Assembly (NCBI GenBank): GCA_007745635.1
Contig: CP036272.1
Span: 3,275,925 to 3,320,620 of the forward strand
DNA from: Stieleria bergensis
Lineage (GTDB): Bacteria > Planctomycetota > Planctomycetia > Pirellulales > Pirellulaceae
Reading direction: 5' to 3'
Length of the DNA: 44,696 bases
Part shown: one piece after another, positions 24,686-33,957 of the stretch
How positions within the stretch are numbered: position 1 is the first letter of the stretch
Layout of the letters: each line of letters starts with the position of its first letter
Notes under the pieces: model-generated
Database searches by the model: none
What the model saw: the letters and a program-made list of their open reading frames with translations, nothing else
Told to the model about the DNA's origin: nothing
Made by a program: the position numbers and the translations under genes

Positions 24686-26458
24686 ATGCTATTTGAACAT
24701 GCAACAAGGAATTTATTTTTCACAGGAAAGGGCGGCGTTGGGAAAACGACCACCGCCTGTGCGACGGCTGTGCAGTTAGCCATAGCTGGCAAACGCGTCC
24801 TGCTGGTCTCCACTGATCCCGCGTCCAACTTGGACGAAGTCCTGTCGACACCGTTGGGGACGGAGCCGACCTCTGTTCGGGGTTTGCCAACGCTGTTCGC
24901 GATGAACATCGATCCAGAGGCCGCTGCTGCGGAGTATCGCGAACGAATGGTTGGTCCCTATCGCGGCGTGTTGCCCGACGTCGCGGTCGCAAGTATGGAA
25001 GAGCAGTTCTCTGGTTCTTGTACTGTGGAGATCGCCGCCTTCGATCAGTTCGCGCAATTGCTGGGCGAGCCTTCGACCACACAGGACTACGATCATGTGA
25101 TTTTTGACACCGCACCCACAGGGCACACGCTGCGACTGTTGACCTTACCGTCGGCTTGGTCTGAGTTCTTGGAAGAGAACACCTCGGGTACCAGTTGCGT
25201 CGGTCCCTTGGCTGGACTTCAGAAGCAGCAAGCCGTTTATGCTCAGACAGCCGAAGCGCTGCGTCAAGCTCAGACAACGACGTTGGTGCTTGTCAGTCGC
25301 CCAGAGACTTCTGCGCTTGCTGAAGCTGGCAAGACTGCTGATGAGCTTCGGGAACTAGGCGTGGAGAATCAACACCTGATTATCAACGGCCTGTTTGAGG
25401 CGACGGATGTCAATGATCCTGTTGCTTTGGCCATGCAGAAACGCGGTCAATCAGCGATCGCCGAGATGCCGGAATCTCTGCAAAGCCTGAAGCAAAGACA
25501 GATTCCGCTCTCGGCGCGTGCGGTGATGGGCATTGATGCCTTGGCACAACTGGGCAGCGCCGAGGAGTCGGTCCAACCGACGTCCGATGGAGAACTGCCA
25601 ACGAGTGATCTTCCAGCCAGCTTTGGTCCGCTGATCGATCAGTTGTCAGCCAAGTCGAAGGGCGTGGTGCTGGCGATGGGCAAAGGCGGTGTTGGAAAAA
25701 CCACCGTGGCTTGTGCCGTGGCGGTTGAACTTGCACAGCGCGGACATGCAGTGCGTCTAACGACGACCGATCCGGCGGCTCACGTCGCGGCCACTTTGGC
25801 TCAGGACGCGTTACCGAATCTAACGGTGGGCCGCATCGATCCCGGTGAAGAGACTGAAAAGTATCGGAACGAGGTTCGCGCGGCAGCAGGTGATGGCTTG
25901 GATGAACAGGGACGGGCATTGCTCGAAGAGGACCTGCGTTCGCCGTGCACCGAGGAGATTGCTGTGTTTCGGGCCTTTGCCGACGCGGTCGCCGAGGGCG
26001 AGGACGGGTTTGTTGTTCTTGACACCGCTCCCACCGGACACACGATCTTGTTACTCGATTCAGCGCTGGCCTTTCACAAGGAAGTCAGTCGACAGACCAG
26101 TCAGGTGAGTGACTCTGTTGAAAACCTTTTGCCCCGACTGCGCGATCCCGAGTTTACCAATGTCTTGGTGGTCACGCTGCCGGAAGCGACTCCGGTGCAT
26201 GAGGCGGCAGCCTTGCAAGAGGATTTGCTGCGTGCTGGAATCAAGCCCACGGCATGGGTGGTCAATCAAAGTCTGCTGCCGTTAACGGTTCACGATCCAA
26301 TCCTGAAACAACGGCAATTGGGTGAGAGGAAATACGTGGATGAAGCCGTCGAACAGAGCGATCATCGCACGCACTTGATCCCCTGGTTGATTGAGCCACC
26401 GACTGGCCTGGAAGGTTTGCGTCAAGTGGCTGAGTCCTCCAACCCAGCGTGTTGTTAA
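24686..26458 (+). CDS. arsA: Arsenical pump-driving ATPase ArsA
   Basis: A 590-residue two-half ATPase that energises As(III)/Sb(III) efflux with ArsB. Both halves have intact P-loops: GKGGVGKTT at 14-22 and 332-340, each with a DTAPTGHT switch (141-148 and 446-453). The metal-site cysteines C112, C171 and C421 match C113, C172 and C422 of the R773 enzyme, and H147 and H452 match its H148 and H453. The protein ends in a vicinal Cys pair (NPACC). The ATG at 24686 has GAGGG upstream. No arsB, acr3 or arsC follows before the terminator at 26518, so the pump partner must be elsewhere. Confidence 0.96.
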   Translation: MLFEHATRNLFFTGKGGVGKTTTACATAVQLAIAGKRVLLVSTDPASNLDEVLSTPLGTEPTSVRGLPTLFAMNIDPEAAAAEYRERMVGPYRGVLPDVAVASMEEQFSGSCTVEIAAFDQFAQLLGEPSTTQDYDHVIFDTAPTGHTLRLLTLPSAWSEFLEENTSGTSCVGPLAGLQKQQAVYAQTAEALRQAQTTTLVLVSRPETSALAEAGKTADELRELGVENQHLIINGLFEATDVNDPVALAMQKRGQSAIAEMPESLQSLKQRQIPLSARAVMGIDALAQLGSAEESVQPTSDGELPTSDLPASFGPLIDQLSAKSKGVVLAMGKGGVGKTTVACAVAVELAQRGHAVRLTTTDPAAHVAATLAQDALPNLTVGRIDPGEETEKYRNEVRAAAGDGLDEQGRALLEEDLRSPCTEEIAVFRAFADAVAEGEDGFVVLDTAPTGHTILLLDSALAFHKEVSRQTSQVSDSVENLLPRLRDPEFTNVLVVTLPEATPVHEAAALQEDLLRAGIKPTAWVVNQSLLPLTVHDPILKQRQLGERKYVDEAVEQSDHRTHLIPWLIEPPTGLEGLRQVAESSNPACC

Positions 26459-26517
26459 ACGCAATCGGCTGAAGTTCTGAGGGTCATGGATTTCGGTCGA
26501 GACTTCCTAGGGCATTA

Positions 26518-26555
26518 AAAAACTCCTTGCTGGCAGAATGGCCAACAAGGAGTTT
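26518..26555. terminator. Bidirectional intrinsic terminator
   Basis: AAACTCCTTG (26520-26529) pairs with CAAGGAGTTT (26546-26555). The inner TGGC/GCCA stem closes a six-base loop, with one C/A mismatch between the two helices. On the minus strand it is followed by a run of five to six T, terminating the DUF1559-lipoprotein unit. On the plus strand the T-run is only three, giving weaker termination after arsA. Confidence 0.85.
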
Positions 26556-26607
26556 CGACACTTGTCTTGAAGTGATCCGCAACAAGGCGGCTATCGAACG
26601 CGGGCGA

Positions 26608-26778
26608 CTACTCCGACGTTTCGTCCTCGGCCATGCCAGGATCCGTCATGGATCCGGGGTCGGTCGCTGCAGCGGGATCTTCCGTTTGCTGGATCACTGT
26701 GTTCTTCTTTTCTGAGCAGCCAACCGTAACGGCCATCACAACAGGTAGCACTAAAAGCGCCATCAAAATCTTCTTCAT
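26608..26778 (-). CDS. Small lipoprotein
   Basis: A 56-residue protein starting MKKILMALLVLPVVMAVTVG followed by C21, which is a clear type II signal peptide and lipobox (TVGC). The mature part of 36 residues is acidic, with repeated Asp-Pro-Gly/Asp-Pro-Ala segments (EDPAAATDPGSMTDPGMAEDE). AGGA lies just before the ATG. It follows the DUF1559 gene by 141 bases and ends 53 bases before a strong minus-strand terminator, so the two are probably one unit. Short lipoproteins are often seen after DUF1559 genes in planctomycetes; their role is unknown. Confidence 0.8.
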   Translation of the reverse strand: MKKILMALLVLPVVMAVTVGCSEKKNTVIQQTEDPAAATDPGSMTDPGMAEDETSE

Positions 26779-26919
26779 TGTTTCCTATCAAAACAGGAGT
26801 GAGTGAGGCACGGCACCGCCATGACTCGAATGGAAAAATTGCATGGTTTACGCGTCACGCGGTCAAGCAACGATTGGATCGTTAACTGGCTTCCGCGTGA
26901 CCTTCCTGACACGAGAAGA

Positions 26920-28116
26920 TCAGTTAAAGTCTTCTTGGATGGTTTCGCGTCCGTTCTTGGTTCCCAGTGAACCCCAAAGACCGTAAGGGCTTTCTGAACC
27001 GACCGTTGAAGGACCGGTGCCGTTGAGCCATACGTTTTGAATGGTTTGGTCACCCGCTTCGATGGAGTCCGTGATGAAGGTCACGGCGCCATCTGCCAAC
27101 AGGATGTGAGCTCCACCGGAGTGGCGGCTGCTCATGGTTGCATTGCCGGGTGAATCAATACCAGAAGTGTCGCCGCCTTGCAGACAAAGCTCTTTGTTGG
27201 GTGGACGGATGGTGTTGCACTCGGTGTACACAGTGACAGCGTGAGCCCAACGCATGCCACGACCTTGAGCGGCACCCGGTAATTGTGGAGCGGTACCACC
27301 GTCTGAACCATTGGACCAGAACTGAGGGCGTTCTGGGCTCAGTTGAGCCTCGCAGATCAAAGGGTTGTTGCGAACCGCGTTTCCGCCGTTTCGCCACGAA
27401 GCCAGTGTTCGGGCATCTCGGTCACCCAAGTCAGTGGCGATTTCACCACAGATGATCGTGTTGGAAGTACCGTCAAGAATGTCTCGCATTCTTGAGGTGG
27501 TGCGAGGAACAAAGACACCGCGGTTGGCGGCGTTCGCTCGGTTGACAACCCAAGTTTGAGTCGGACGTCGGATCGCGCCTTGCGAAATTTGGACCTTGCC
27601 ATTGTTCATGAAGTCGACGGAGTCACCCATGCAAGCTGCATAGTTGGTTCGTCCGAAGGCAGGAAGACCGCTACCAGGGTCACTGGGGCAACGGAGTGCT
27701 GGAATCTCAGTTACCCACGGCTCGTAGGCACCAATCCATCCGGCTGGCCCCATCGCTGGGTACTGAACGCCATTGTAAATGCTGGGGTTGCGAATCTTTT
27801 CCCATAACGGTTGCTGCTCCATGTAAGGAAGCAAGCCAACAAAAATCGAGAGATCAAGACGATTGTTCATGTTCGCTGGCGTATTGCCATCAGACCAAGT
27901 TCCGCCCTGCTCGGTAGGAAGTTGTTTGAAGGCAGTTTCATAGTTGTGAAGAGCGAGTCCAATTTGGTGGAAGTTATTTCCACAACTCATTCTTCGCGCT
28001 GCTTCTCGAGCAGCTTGGACGGCTGGCAATAACAGGCCAACCAGAATTCCGATAATGGCGATTACCACCAAGAGTTCGACAAGCGTAAATGCTTGACGCT
28101 GTTGCTTAGAAAACAT
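26920..28116 (-). CDS. DUF1559 protein with prepilin-type N-terminus
   Basis: A 398-residue pseudopilin-like protein of the DUF1559 family, which is greatly expanded in planctomycetes. Residues 10-40 are a type IV prepilin helix (FTLVELLVVIAIIGILVG, then LLLPAVQAAREAARR). The residue before the FTLVE cleavage point is Ala rather than the more common Gly. The DUF1559 body includes NNFHQIGLALHNYE (about 46-60), DGTSNTIICGEI and the C-terminal HSGGAHILLADGAVTFI. GAGG lies about 15 bases before the start. It is expected at the cell surface or in a pseudopilus-like structure. A small lipoprotein gene follows. Confidence 0.94.
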   Translation of the reverse strand: MFSKQQRQAFTLVELLVVIAIIGILVGLLLPAVQAAREAARRMSCGNNFHQIGLALHNYETAFKQLPTEQGGTWSDGNTPANMNNRLDLSIFVGLLPYMEQQPLWEKIRNPSIYNGVQYPAMGPAGWIGAYEPWVTEIPALRCPSDPGSGLPAFGRTNYAACMGDSVDFMNNGKVQISQGAIRRPTQTWVVNRANAANRGVFVPRTTSRMRDILDGTSNTIICGEIATDLGDRDARTLASWRNGGNAVRNNPLICEAQLSPERPQFWSNGSDGGTAPQLPGAAQGRGMRWAHAVTVYTECNTIRPPNKELCLQGGDTSGIDSPGNATMSSRHSGGAHILLADGAVTFITDSIEAGDQTIQNVWLNGTGPSTVGSESPYGLWGSLGTKNGRETIQEDFN

Positions 28117-28718
28117 CTAAATAAGACCTCGGACATTAAAAAAGAAGAGAGTTCGAAGTGCAGACTTCCGTGTGCTCCACACATTCAAAAGGGGAATGGT
28201 AGTTAAACTTCAGCTTCAGGAAAGGCCTGATGGTGTGCCGGCCCCCCGCTTATTCGCTGAGTTTGCGGTAAATACTTCCCCGCTACTGGTGGATTACGTG
28301 AGTTTACTGATCCAGTGCAGCTTCGGCTGACGATCTTTCCACAGCAGGGGGATTCCAACACGCTAGTTGGGGTCTGCCGGACCGAATGCATCAAAATGGA
28401 CCAGCCGGCATAGACTGTGAAAGAACCGCCCGCATAACCGGAAACCTGACCGAGACCTCCATAAACGCATGTTTGGTCTCCGACCACCGCACCTGCTTTT
28501 GGGGATTTTCGCTCGCGATGCTTGGGGCAATCATCGTCAATGCCGCTACCATTGGGCTTCTATCATTCAGGCAGGGACGGTTCAAAACCAGCCTCGGTTT
28601 CAAGCGATTTTCCTCGATCCCTTCAGGCGGCGTGCTTGGGTAGTGAAAACCACTTGGCTACAGTTGCTAAGCTATCACTTGCCTTACCCACTTGAGTCTT
28701 CGATCTGAGAGACCCCCG
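28117..28718. other. Divergent intergenic region
   Basis: 602 bases between the DUF1559 gene (minus) and the S9 peptidase (plus). Short open frames on both strands lack any recognisable domain. A small hairpin GAAGT-GCAG-ACTTC lies near 28155. Promoters for both flanking genes must be here, but I could not identify them with confidence. Confidence 0.45.
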
Positions 28719-31076
28719 ATGCGGACGATTTGTACTTCGTTGATCCCGCCTTTCGTGTTCCCTTCCCGTTTGCTTCCGCTGTTCGCGGCGGCCTTGGGTT
28801 TGCTGTGTTTGACTGGTCAATCCGCGTGGAGTCAACAGTCGCTGACGCCCAAGCGAGTGCAGCCGCGCACACTGAATCAGCGTTTGGACGTGCGTTGGAC
28901 AGACGACACACATTTCACGTTCACGAAGCAACTGCCAGGCGGTGGTCGTCAGGTCATCGTGGTGAACGCTGAAACGGGCGAAAGCAACCCTCAGGAGGCC
29001 GCGAGCGTTCGCAATCAGAAGAATGAATTTATTGGCGGGCCGATAGCACGTTCTGAATCCTCTCCGGCGGAGATCAATATCACGATCGAGAATCAAAGTG
29101 ATTCCACGGTCGAACTGTTTTGGGTGGACCTCTCCGGCGGGACTCGGTCTTATGGCGTTTTAGAACCAGGGAAGAAGCGTCGCCAACAGACCTTTAGCGG
29201 GCATGCCTGGATGGCCAAGTCTCGGGAAGGCAAGTACTTTGGCAGCATGGTTGCCGAGCAAAGCGATCGCCCCTTCGTTATCCGACAGGAGTACCCCAAT
29301 CCCAAGCAGCGTCCTTCGCAGCCGAGTCCGCGTCGCGGGCGTCCCGAGCAACGTCCTGCCCCAACAGTCGAGTCTCGCTTGCAAGGCAACGTGTTGCAAG
29401 TTCGGGACCGGGCAACCGACCAAGCGTGGCAGACCTTGTCGGTGGACATGGACTCGCAACAGCGCCTAACACGTGCCGCTTTGTCACCCGATGGCAGCGT
29501 TTTGATTGCTTGGTTGCAGACTCAACATCGCCCGCAAGACGTGGTCACGATCGAATCATCGCCCGCGCGTGGCGGACGTGCAGTCGAGCATCGTGCCTCG
29601 TACCGCCTGCCTGGTGATCCCTATGACGAGTATCGCCTGGTGGCATTCAATACCAAGACCGGCCAAGCACTTGAGCACCAGCTGCCCGTGCTTGATTTTG
29701 GTGGTCCCAGAGTGCATTGGTTCAATGGCAATCAATTGGCGATTTCCAAAATTGATCGCGGACATCAGCGTTTCCGCCTGTTTCGTCTAGATCTCTTGTC
29801 TGGCAAACAGGATGTGCTGATCGACGAGCAAACTGACACCTTTATTTGGACCATGCATGGACCGCTAGTGCCGCTGCTGACGTATCTCAAGGATTCCGAT
29901 CGAGTCATCTATTCCAGCGAGGTCAGCGGTTATCGGCATCTCTACATGGTTGACCTGGACAAGACTGATGATTGGCAAGCCCATCCCATTACACGTGGCA
30001 ATTGGTTGGTGCGACAGATTATCGACATTGACGAACCAGCGGGGACCCTCGATCTAATGGCTGGTGGCTATTACCCCAATCAGGACCCTTACTTTAAGCA
30101 CTTGGTGCGCGTCCAACTCGATGGCTCGGAATCGATTCCGGTGACCGATGGGGATGGAGATCATCAAGTGGCTTTCTCTCCTGATAAGCGATTTGTGATC
30201 GATAGTTACAGTCGGCTTGACTTACCGCCCGTCCATGAACTCCGGCGCACGAAGGACGGTCAACTGGTCTGTCCATTGGTAAGTGCCGAGCGTCTTGCCG
30301 ACGGGGAGAGTGACTTCGCCAAGCCGCGCGTTTTCCATTGCGTCGGCCGTGACAAGCAGACTGAGATCTGGGGCACCCTTCATTTTCCAGCGGACTTCGA
30401 TCAGAAAGCCAAGGCCAAGTACCCCATCATCGAAGCGATTTACGCTGGGCCTCACGGTTCCCATGTGCCCAAGCGGTATTCGAACTCAGCGCGGTTCACC
30501 GATTTGACGGATCTTGGATTTGTTGTGGTGCAAATCGATGGCATGGGCACCGCCAATCGGTCCAAAGCCTTTCACGATGTCTGCTGGCACAATTTAAAAG
30601 ACGCGGGGTTCCCCGATCGCATCGCTTGGATCCAAGCCGCAGCCAAAGTGTACCCAGCACTGGATGTGGACCGTGTGGGAATCTATGGCACCTCCGCTGG
30701 CGGACAAAACGCCTGCGGTGCCGTTTTGTTTCATGGGGATTTTTACAAAGCCGCCTACGCATCCTGTGGTTGTCATGACAACCGCATGGACAAGGCCTCT
30801 TGGAATGAGCAGTGGATGGGCTATCCCGTTGGGCCTCACTATGCCGAAAGCAGTAACATTGACAACGCAGCCAAGCTGACCGGAAAGCTGTTCTTGGTTG
30901 TCGGGGAACTGGACAAAAACGTCCCGCCAGAGTCAACCTATCGCCTGGTAGATGCCTTGATTCAAGCGGACAAGGATTTCGAATTCCTCATGATTCCCGG
31001 ACTCGGCCACAGTGATGGCGGGAGATACGGAAAGCGACGCATGCGAGAGTTCTTTGTTAAGCATCTGACGCCTTGA
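28719..31076 (+). CDS. S9-family prolyl oligopeptidase/DPP IV-like peptidase with VHL-beta-like domain
   Basis: A 785-residue secreted peptidase. A signal peptide covers about 1-38 (LFAAALGLLCLTGQSAWS). Residues 117-188 resemble the beta domain of the von Hippel-Lindau protein, with IENQSDSTVELFWVDLSGG, then YGVLEPG and TFSGHAWM. A DPP IV-type beta-propeller follows (about 190-510), then the alpha/beta hydrolase domain. The catalytic triad is S659 (YGTSAGGQ), D732 (GELDKNVPP) and H764 (GLGHSDGG). It should cleave X-Pro/Ala dipeptides in the periplasm. The ATG at 28719 directly precedes the signal peptide. The next gene begins 35 bases downstream, suggesting cotranscription. Confidence 0.92.
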   Translation: MRTICTSLIPPFVFPSRLLPLFAAALGLLCLTGQSAWSQQSLTPKRVQPRTLNQRLDVRWTDDTHFTFTKQLPGGGRQVIVVNAETGESNPQEAASVRNQKNEFIGGPIARSESSPAEINITIENQSDSTVELFWVDLSGGTRSYGVLEPGKKRRQQTFSGHAWMAKSREGKYFGSMVAEQSDRPFVIRQEYPNPKQRPSQPSPRRGRPEQRPAPTVESRLQGNVLQVRDRATDQAWQTLSVDMDSQQRLTRAALSPDGSVLIAWLQTQHRPQDVVTIESSPARGGRAVEHRASYRLPGDPYDEYRLVAFNTKTGQALEHQLPVLDFGGPRVHWFNGNQLAISKIDRGHQRFRLFRLDLLSGKQDVLIDEQTDTFIWTMHGPLVPLLTYLKDSDRVIYSSEVSGYRHLYMVDLDKTDDWQAHPITRGNWLVRQIIDIDEPAGTLDLMAGGYYPNQDPYFKHLVRVQLDGSESIPVTDGDGDHQVAFSPDKRFVIDSYSRLDLPPVHELRRTKDGQLVCPLVSAERLADGESDFAKPRVFHCVGRDKQTEIWGTLHFPADFDQKAKAKYPIIEAIYAGPHGSHVPKRYSNSARFTDLTDLGFVVVQIDGMGTANRSKAFHDVCWHNLKDAGFPDRIAWIQAAAKVYPALDVDRVGIYGTSAGGQNACGAVLFHGDFYKAAYASCGCHDNRMDKASWNEQWMGYPVGPHYAESSNIDNAAKLTGKLFLVVGELDKNVPPESTYRLVDALIQADKDFEFLMIPGLGHSDGGRYGKRRMREFFVKHLTP

Positions 31077-31111
31077 ATTGATAACGCAGCTTGTAAACGG
31101 ATTCCCTCTTG

Positions 31112-33571
31112 ATGTTGTATCGATCAATCGTGCCGTCGATTGTCAATCGGTTCGCCGGGCCTCGCTGGGGCACGGCGTTGGTTGTCATGCTTGCGCTGGC
31201 CTGGTCAGCGCCGCGAGTGCAGGCCCGTGATACGTGGCGCCCGCCTGCAACTGATTCGGTCGATCGTAACTTAGTCGATGCCCTGATCGAACGTTCGCAG
31301 CTGGATGCTGCACAGGCCCTGTGCCAACGCATGCAGGCGAGAGCCATGAAAGGGTCACTGGATGACGCTCGCTGGGCGGCGATGTTGGTCGAAGTGCTGA
31401 CGCAGCGGCAGGTCGATCGGCTTTTCTCGGGAACCGAATCTTTGCAACAGCGAATTGAGAACGCCGTTGCGATCAGTGTTCAGCCCGTTGGCCAGCAAAT
31501 CGCTGCGGACCCGCCTCCAGGGGCTGCTTTGTCGGTCTTTCTAAAGGCGGCAGAAATCAAGTCACGTCAGCGCATCTTGGCAGCGGCGATTGTCGCCAAA
31601 TCCATCGCCGCGGAAAATCAGCAGGACACTGATCGTTTGGTCAAACAATTTTCGCGATTGCAGCGTGACACGGATCTACTGGTCAAAGAAATCAAACCGC
31701 TATGGGCCAACGCCGCCAGTGGCACCGTTTCGCAGGGCAGCGGATTCCAGCCCACTGCGTCACAACTCAAGAGTCTTGAGAATCAGTTGCGACTCAGCCA
31801 GCTCGCCACTTCGGTGTTGCAAACTGAAGTCTTTGATCCTCAATCAGCGGATTATCGCAGCCTCGCAACCAACGCGGCGGTGCAGGCGAAGCGACTTCTG
31901 CAACAGTTGCCAGACGACGCTGCCGCAAAGCCCGTGGCCCAGCGCTGGTTGGCTGAAGCGGAACTCCGGAGCGGCAATCTGGTGGAGGCCGAGCAGCTCA
32001 CCAGTTCCCCGAAAGTCAGTGGCAATGAGTCTGAGCAATACGCCTGGGACGCACTTCGCATTCGCCTGTTGCTGGCCAAAAATGAGTTGGGTGCCGCCGA
32101 GCGACTCGACCAACAGTTGCGTTTCGGGGCGAGCAAATCCGTGGCTTCTAAGGTGTTGGACTTCGCCTCCTTGCAGGTCCGGTTGGCTCAGCAACCGGTC
32201 GACCAAACTCAAGTAGTGGCTTGGATCGGGACGATCGGATCTCGTTACGGTGACTTCGCCCGGCGACGTGCCGAAGCCATCGTGTTGCGCGAGATGAAAG
32301 ACGCAAAACTGATCACGCCGACCCAGCCCAACATGAACTCCAGCGCTGCGCTGGTGGTCGTTCAAGCAGAAGACTGGTTGCGGCGCGGGGACGTTCAGCA
32401 GGCGGCCTCGCTATTGCAAAACGCCGCAGAAATTGAGCCCGATTCGGCCATGGCGTTGCAGTATGCCGGCAAAGCGGCTGCCGCATGGATGCGAGCGGAT
32501 CAGCCCAGCAAAGCAGCCTTGGTGTTGAGTCGTGTCTCCCAGCGGCATCAATCCGACCCAGGAGCGAGTTCGGCTCAACTGCAGGCCGCGCTGATCGTCT
32601 CCAAAGCACTCGCCGAAAAGTCCACTGACGGCATCAGCATTGAGACCCTGATTGGGTACCTGCAGGATGTATATCAGCAATGGCCACAGTCATCACAAGC
32701 GGTGACGGCAATGAACTGGTTGGTCAAAATTCACAATGCGTCGGGCCACGACAAGCTTGCCGGCGAAGAAATATTGCAACTGGTCGTGCTAAGTAAACGA
32801 CCGGAGCTTGTTCAGCCAACGGCCACGCAGTGGTTGCAGGCTTGTTCAGTCGGCAAGGCAACGCAGGCGGATCTTGATTCCCTGGCACAAACACTTATCG
32901 AGCTGGCAAGAAAGGATGACCAGTTGAAGCGGCCGGTTTACGAGGTGGCTGGGCGGCTTTTCAATTTACAAGCGTTGGAAACCATCGTGGCGATCTGTGG
33001 TCCGGAGGTGACGCCTCCGGTGGAAAACGCTGCCCATCAACTGGCGACGTTTCGATTGCAGGAGGCTGCGTCACTGAATGCCAACACCATTCCCGCTGCC
33101 TTGCAGAACTCGGTCGCCATGCGCTTGATGCTTGATGGTATCGAACGCCCGGCGATCCGCAAACGAAATGCAGCGGTGCTCAGTGAGTTCTCGTTGGATG
33201 ACGCGTGGCAGAAAGCCGTCGTGCAGTTTTGGCTGCAACCGGGAAAGGCAAGTGCCGACGCGTTGGCAGGTGTGACGTTAAAACAACCAGCCGGTCCGTT
33301 GTTGGAAAACCTTCTCCTGCAAACCAAGCAGATTCTCTCTGGCGATCGCTCCGCGGCTGCGGTTCAAGCGGCTGTCGAGCTCTTCGAACGGCACTCTCTG
33401 GGCATGAAACGCGGCAGTGCTGCGTGGTACAATGCCAAGCTTCATGCAATGGAGTTGTTGGACGCTCTGGGACAGCAGGACGAAGCGTCCAAGCGGGCCA
33501 AGTACATTCTCTTGACTGTCCCACCCAAGGAAAATGCGCTGCGACAACGTTTGCAGCACTTTGCAAAGTGA
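31112..33571 (+). CDS. Large exported helical (TPR-like) protein
   Basis: A protein of about 819 residues with a signal peptide (residues 15-38, ALVVMLALAWSAPRVQA). The rest is almost wholly alpha-helical, Ala/Gln/Leu-rich, with recurring helix pairs such as DWLRRGDVQQAASLLQNAAE and CLxxxx-type spacing. This suggests degenerate tetratricopeptide repeats, so a scaffold or protein-binding role in the periplasm is plausible. No catalytic motif was seen. It starts 35 bases after the S9 peptidase and is probably cotranscribed with it. A TTG three bases upstream is a less likely start. I do not recognise a named family. Confidence 0.8.
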   Translation: MLYRSIVPSIVNRFAGPRWGTALVVMLALAWSAPRVQARDTWRPPATDSVDRNLVDALIERSQLDAAQALCQRMQARAMKGSLDDARWAAMLVEVLTQRQVDRLFSGTESLQQRIENAVAISVQPVGQQIAADPPPGAALSVFLKAAEIKSRQRILAAAIVAKSIAAENQQDTDRLVKQFSRLQRDTDLLVKEIKPLWANAASGTVSQGSGFQPTASQLKSLENQLRLSQLATSVLQTEVFDPQSADYRSLATNAAVQAKRLLQQLPDDAAAKPVAQRWLAEAELRSGNLVEAEQLTSSPKVSGNESEQYAWDALRIRLLLAKNELGAAERLDQQLRFGASKSVASKVLDFASLQVRLAQQPVDQTQVVAWIGTIGSRYGDFARRRAEAIVLREMKDAKLITPTQPNMNSSAALVVVQAEDWLRRGDVQQAASLLQNAAEIEPDSAMALQYAGKAAAAWMRADQPSKAALVLSRVSQRHQSDPGASSAQLQAALIVSKALAEKSTDGISIETLIGYLQDVYQQWPQSSQAVTAMNWLVKIHNASGHDKLAGEEILQLVVLSKRPELVQPTATQWLQACSVGKATQADLDSLAQTLIELARKDDQLKRPVYEVAGRLFNLQALETIVAICGPEVTPPVENAAHQLATFRLQEAASLNANTIPAALQNSVAMRLMLDGIERPAIRKRNAAVLSEFSLDDAWQKAVVQFWLQPGKASADALAGVTLKQPAGPLLENLLLQTKQILSGDRSAAAVQAAVELFERHSLGMKRGSAAWYNAKLHAMELLDALGQQDEASKRAKYILLTVPPKENALRQRLQHFAK

Positions 33572-33957
33572 GCATGGAATCGCAGTTCAAGGCAACGGGC
33601 TCGCGTGTTCTGTCGGCTCAGCGCTAGACGATTGGCTTTCAACCGCTAGCGATTGGGGCGGGCTTTTGGCGGATCGGCGAGGATAAGTTGACGCTTTCAA
33701 GGCAAGCGACATGATCCATTTCCGGCAAAGTTTCCATTTCAGAATGCCTGTGGAATATTGCTCAGGAGTTTTGAACTTAATCTCATTGGAATTGGTGGCG
33801 TAATCGTCGATGATTACAAAGTAACGTTGCGTCGAACCCGCTTAAGCGGGCTCACCGAGCTATAATGAGACGTCAGCCATTGCAGCGCTGAAATGCTCGC
33901 TTTGAAGCTCGACCTTGGTGCCCTTCCCTCCTGCTGCTCCTTTCGGCAACATTCACG
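33572..33957. other. Intergenic region upstream of the DUF1549 operon
   Basis: 386 bases without a gene. The left part shows no clear terminator for the helical protein. The right part carries two dyads and a TATAAT, described separately, and then a leader of about 90 bases. Confidence 0.5.
33801..33866 (+). promoter_or_regulatory. Candidate promoter with palindromes
   Basis: A perfect TATAAT lies at 33861-33866. A perfect 14-base palindrome, CCCGCTTAAGCGGG (33837-33850), covers the place where the -35 would be. A second near-perfect dyad, TAATCGTCGATGATTA, lies at 33801-33816. No good TTGACA is at standard spacing, so an activator or repressor site is likely. The downstream gene starts at 33958, giving a leader of roughly 85 bases. 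Confidence 0.4.

Noticed and set aside
26591..26791. 66-codon minus-strand frame
   Set aside because: The overlapping frame 26778-26608 encodes a proper lipoprotein with lipobox and ribosome site.
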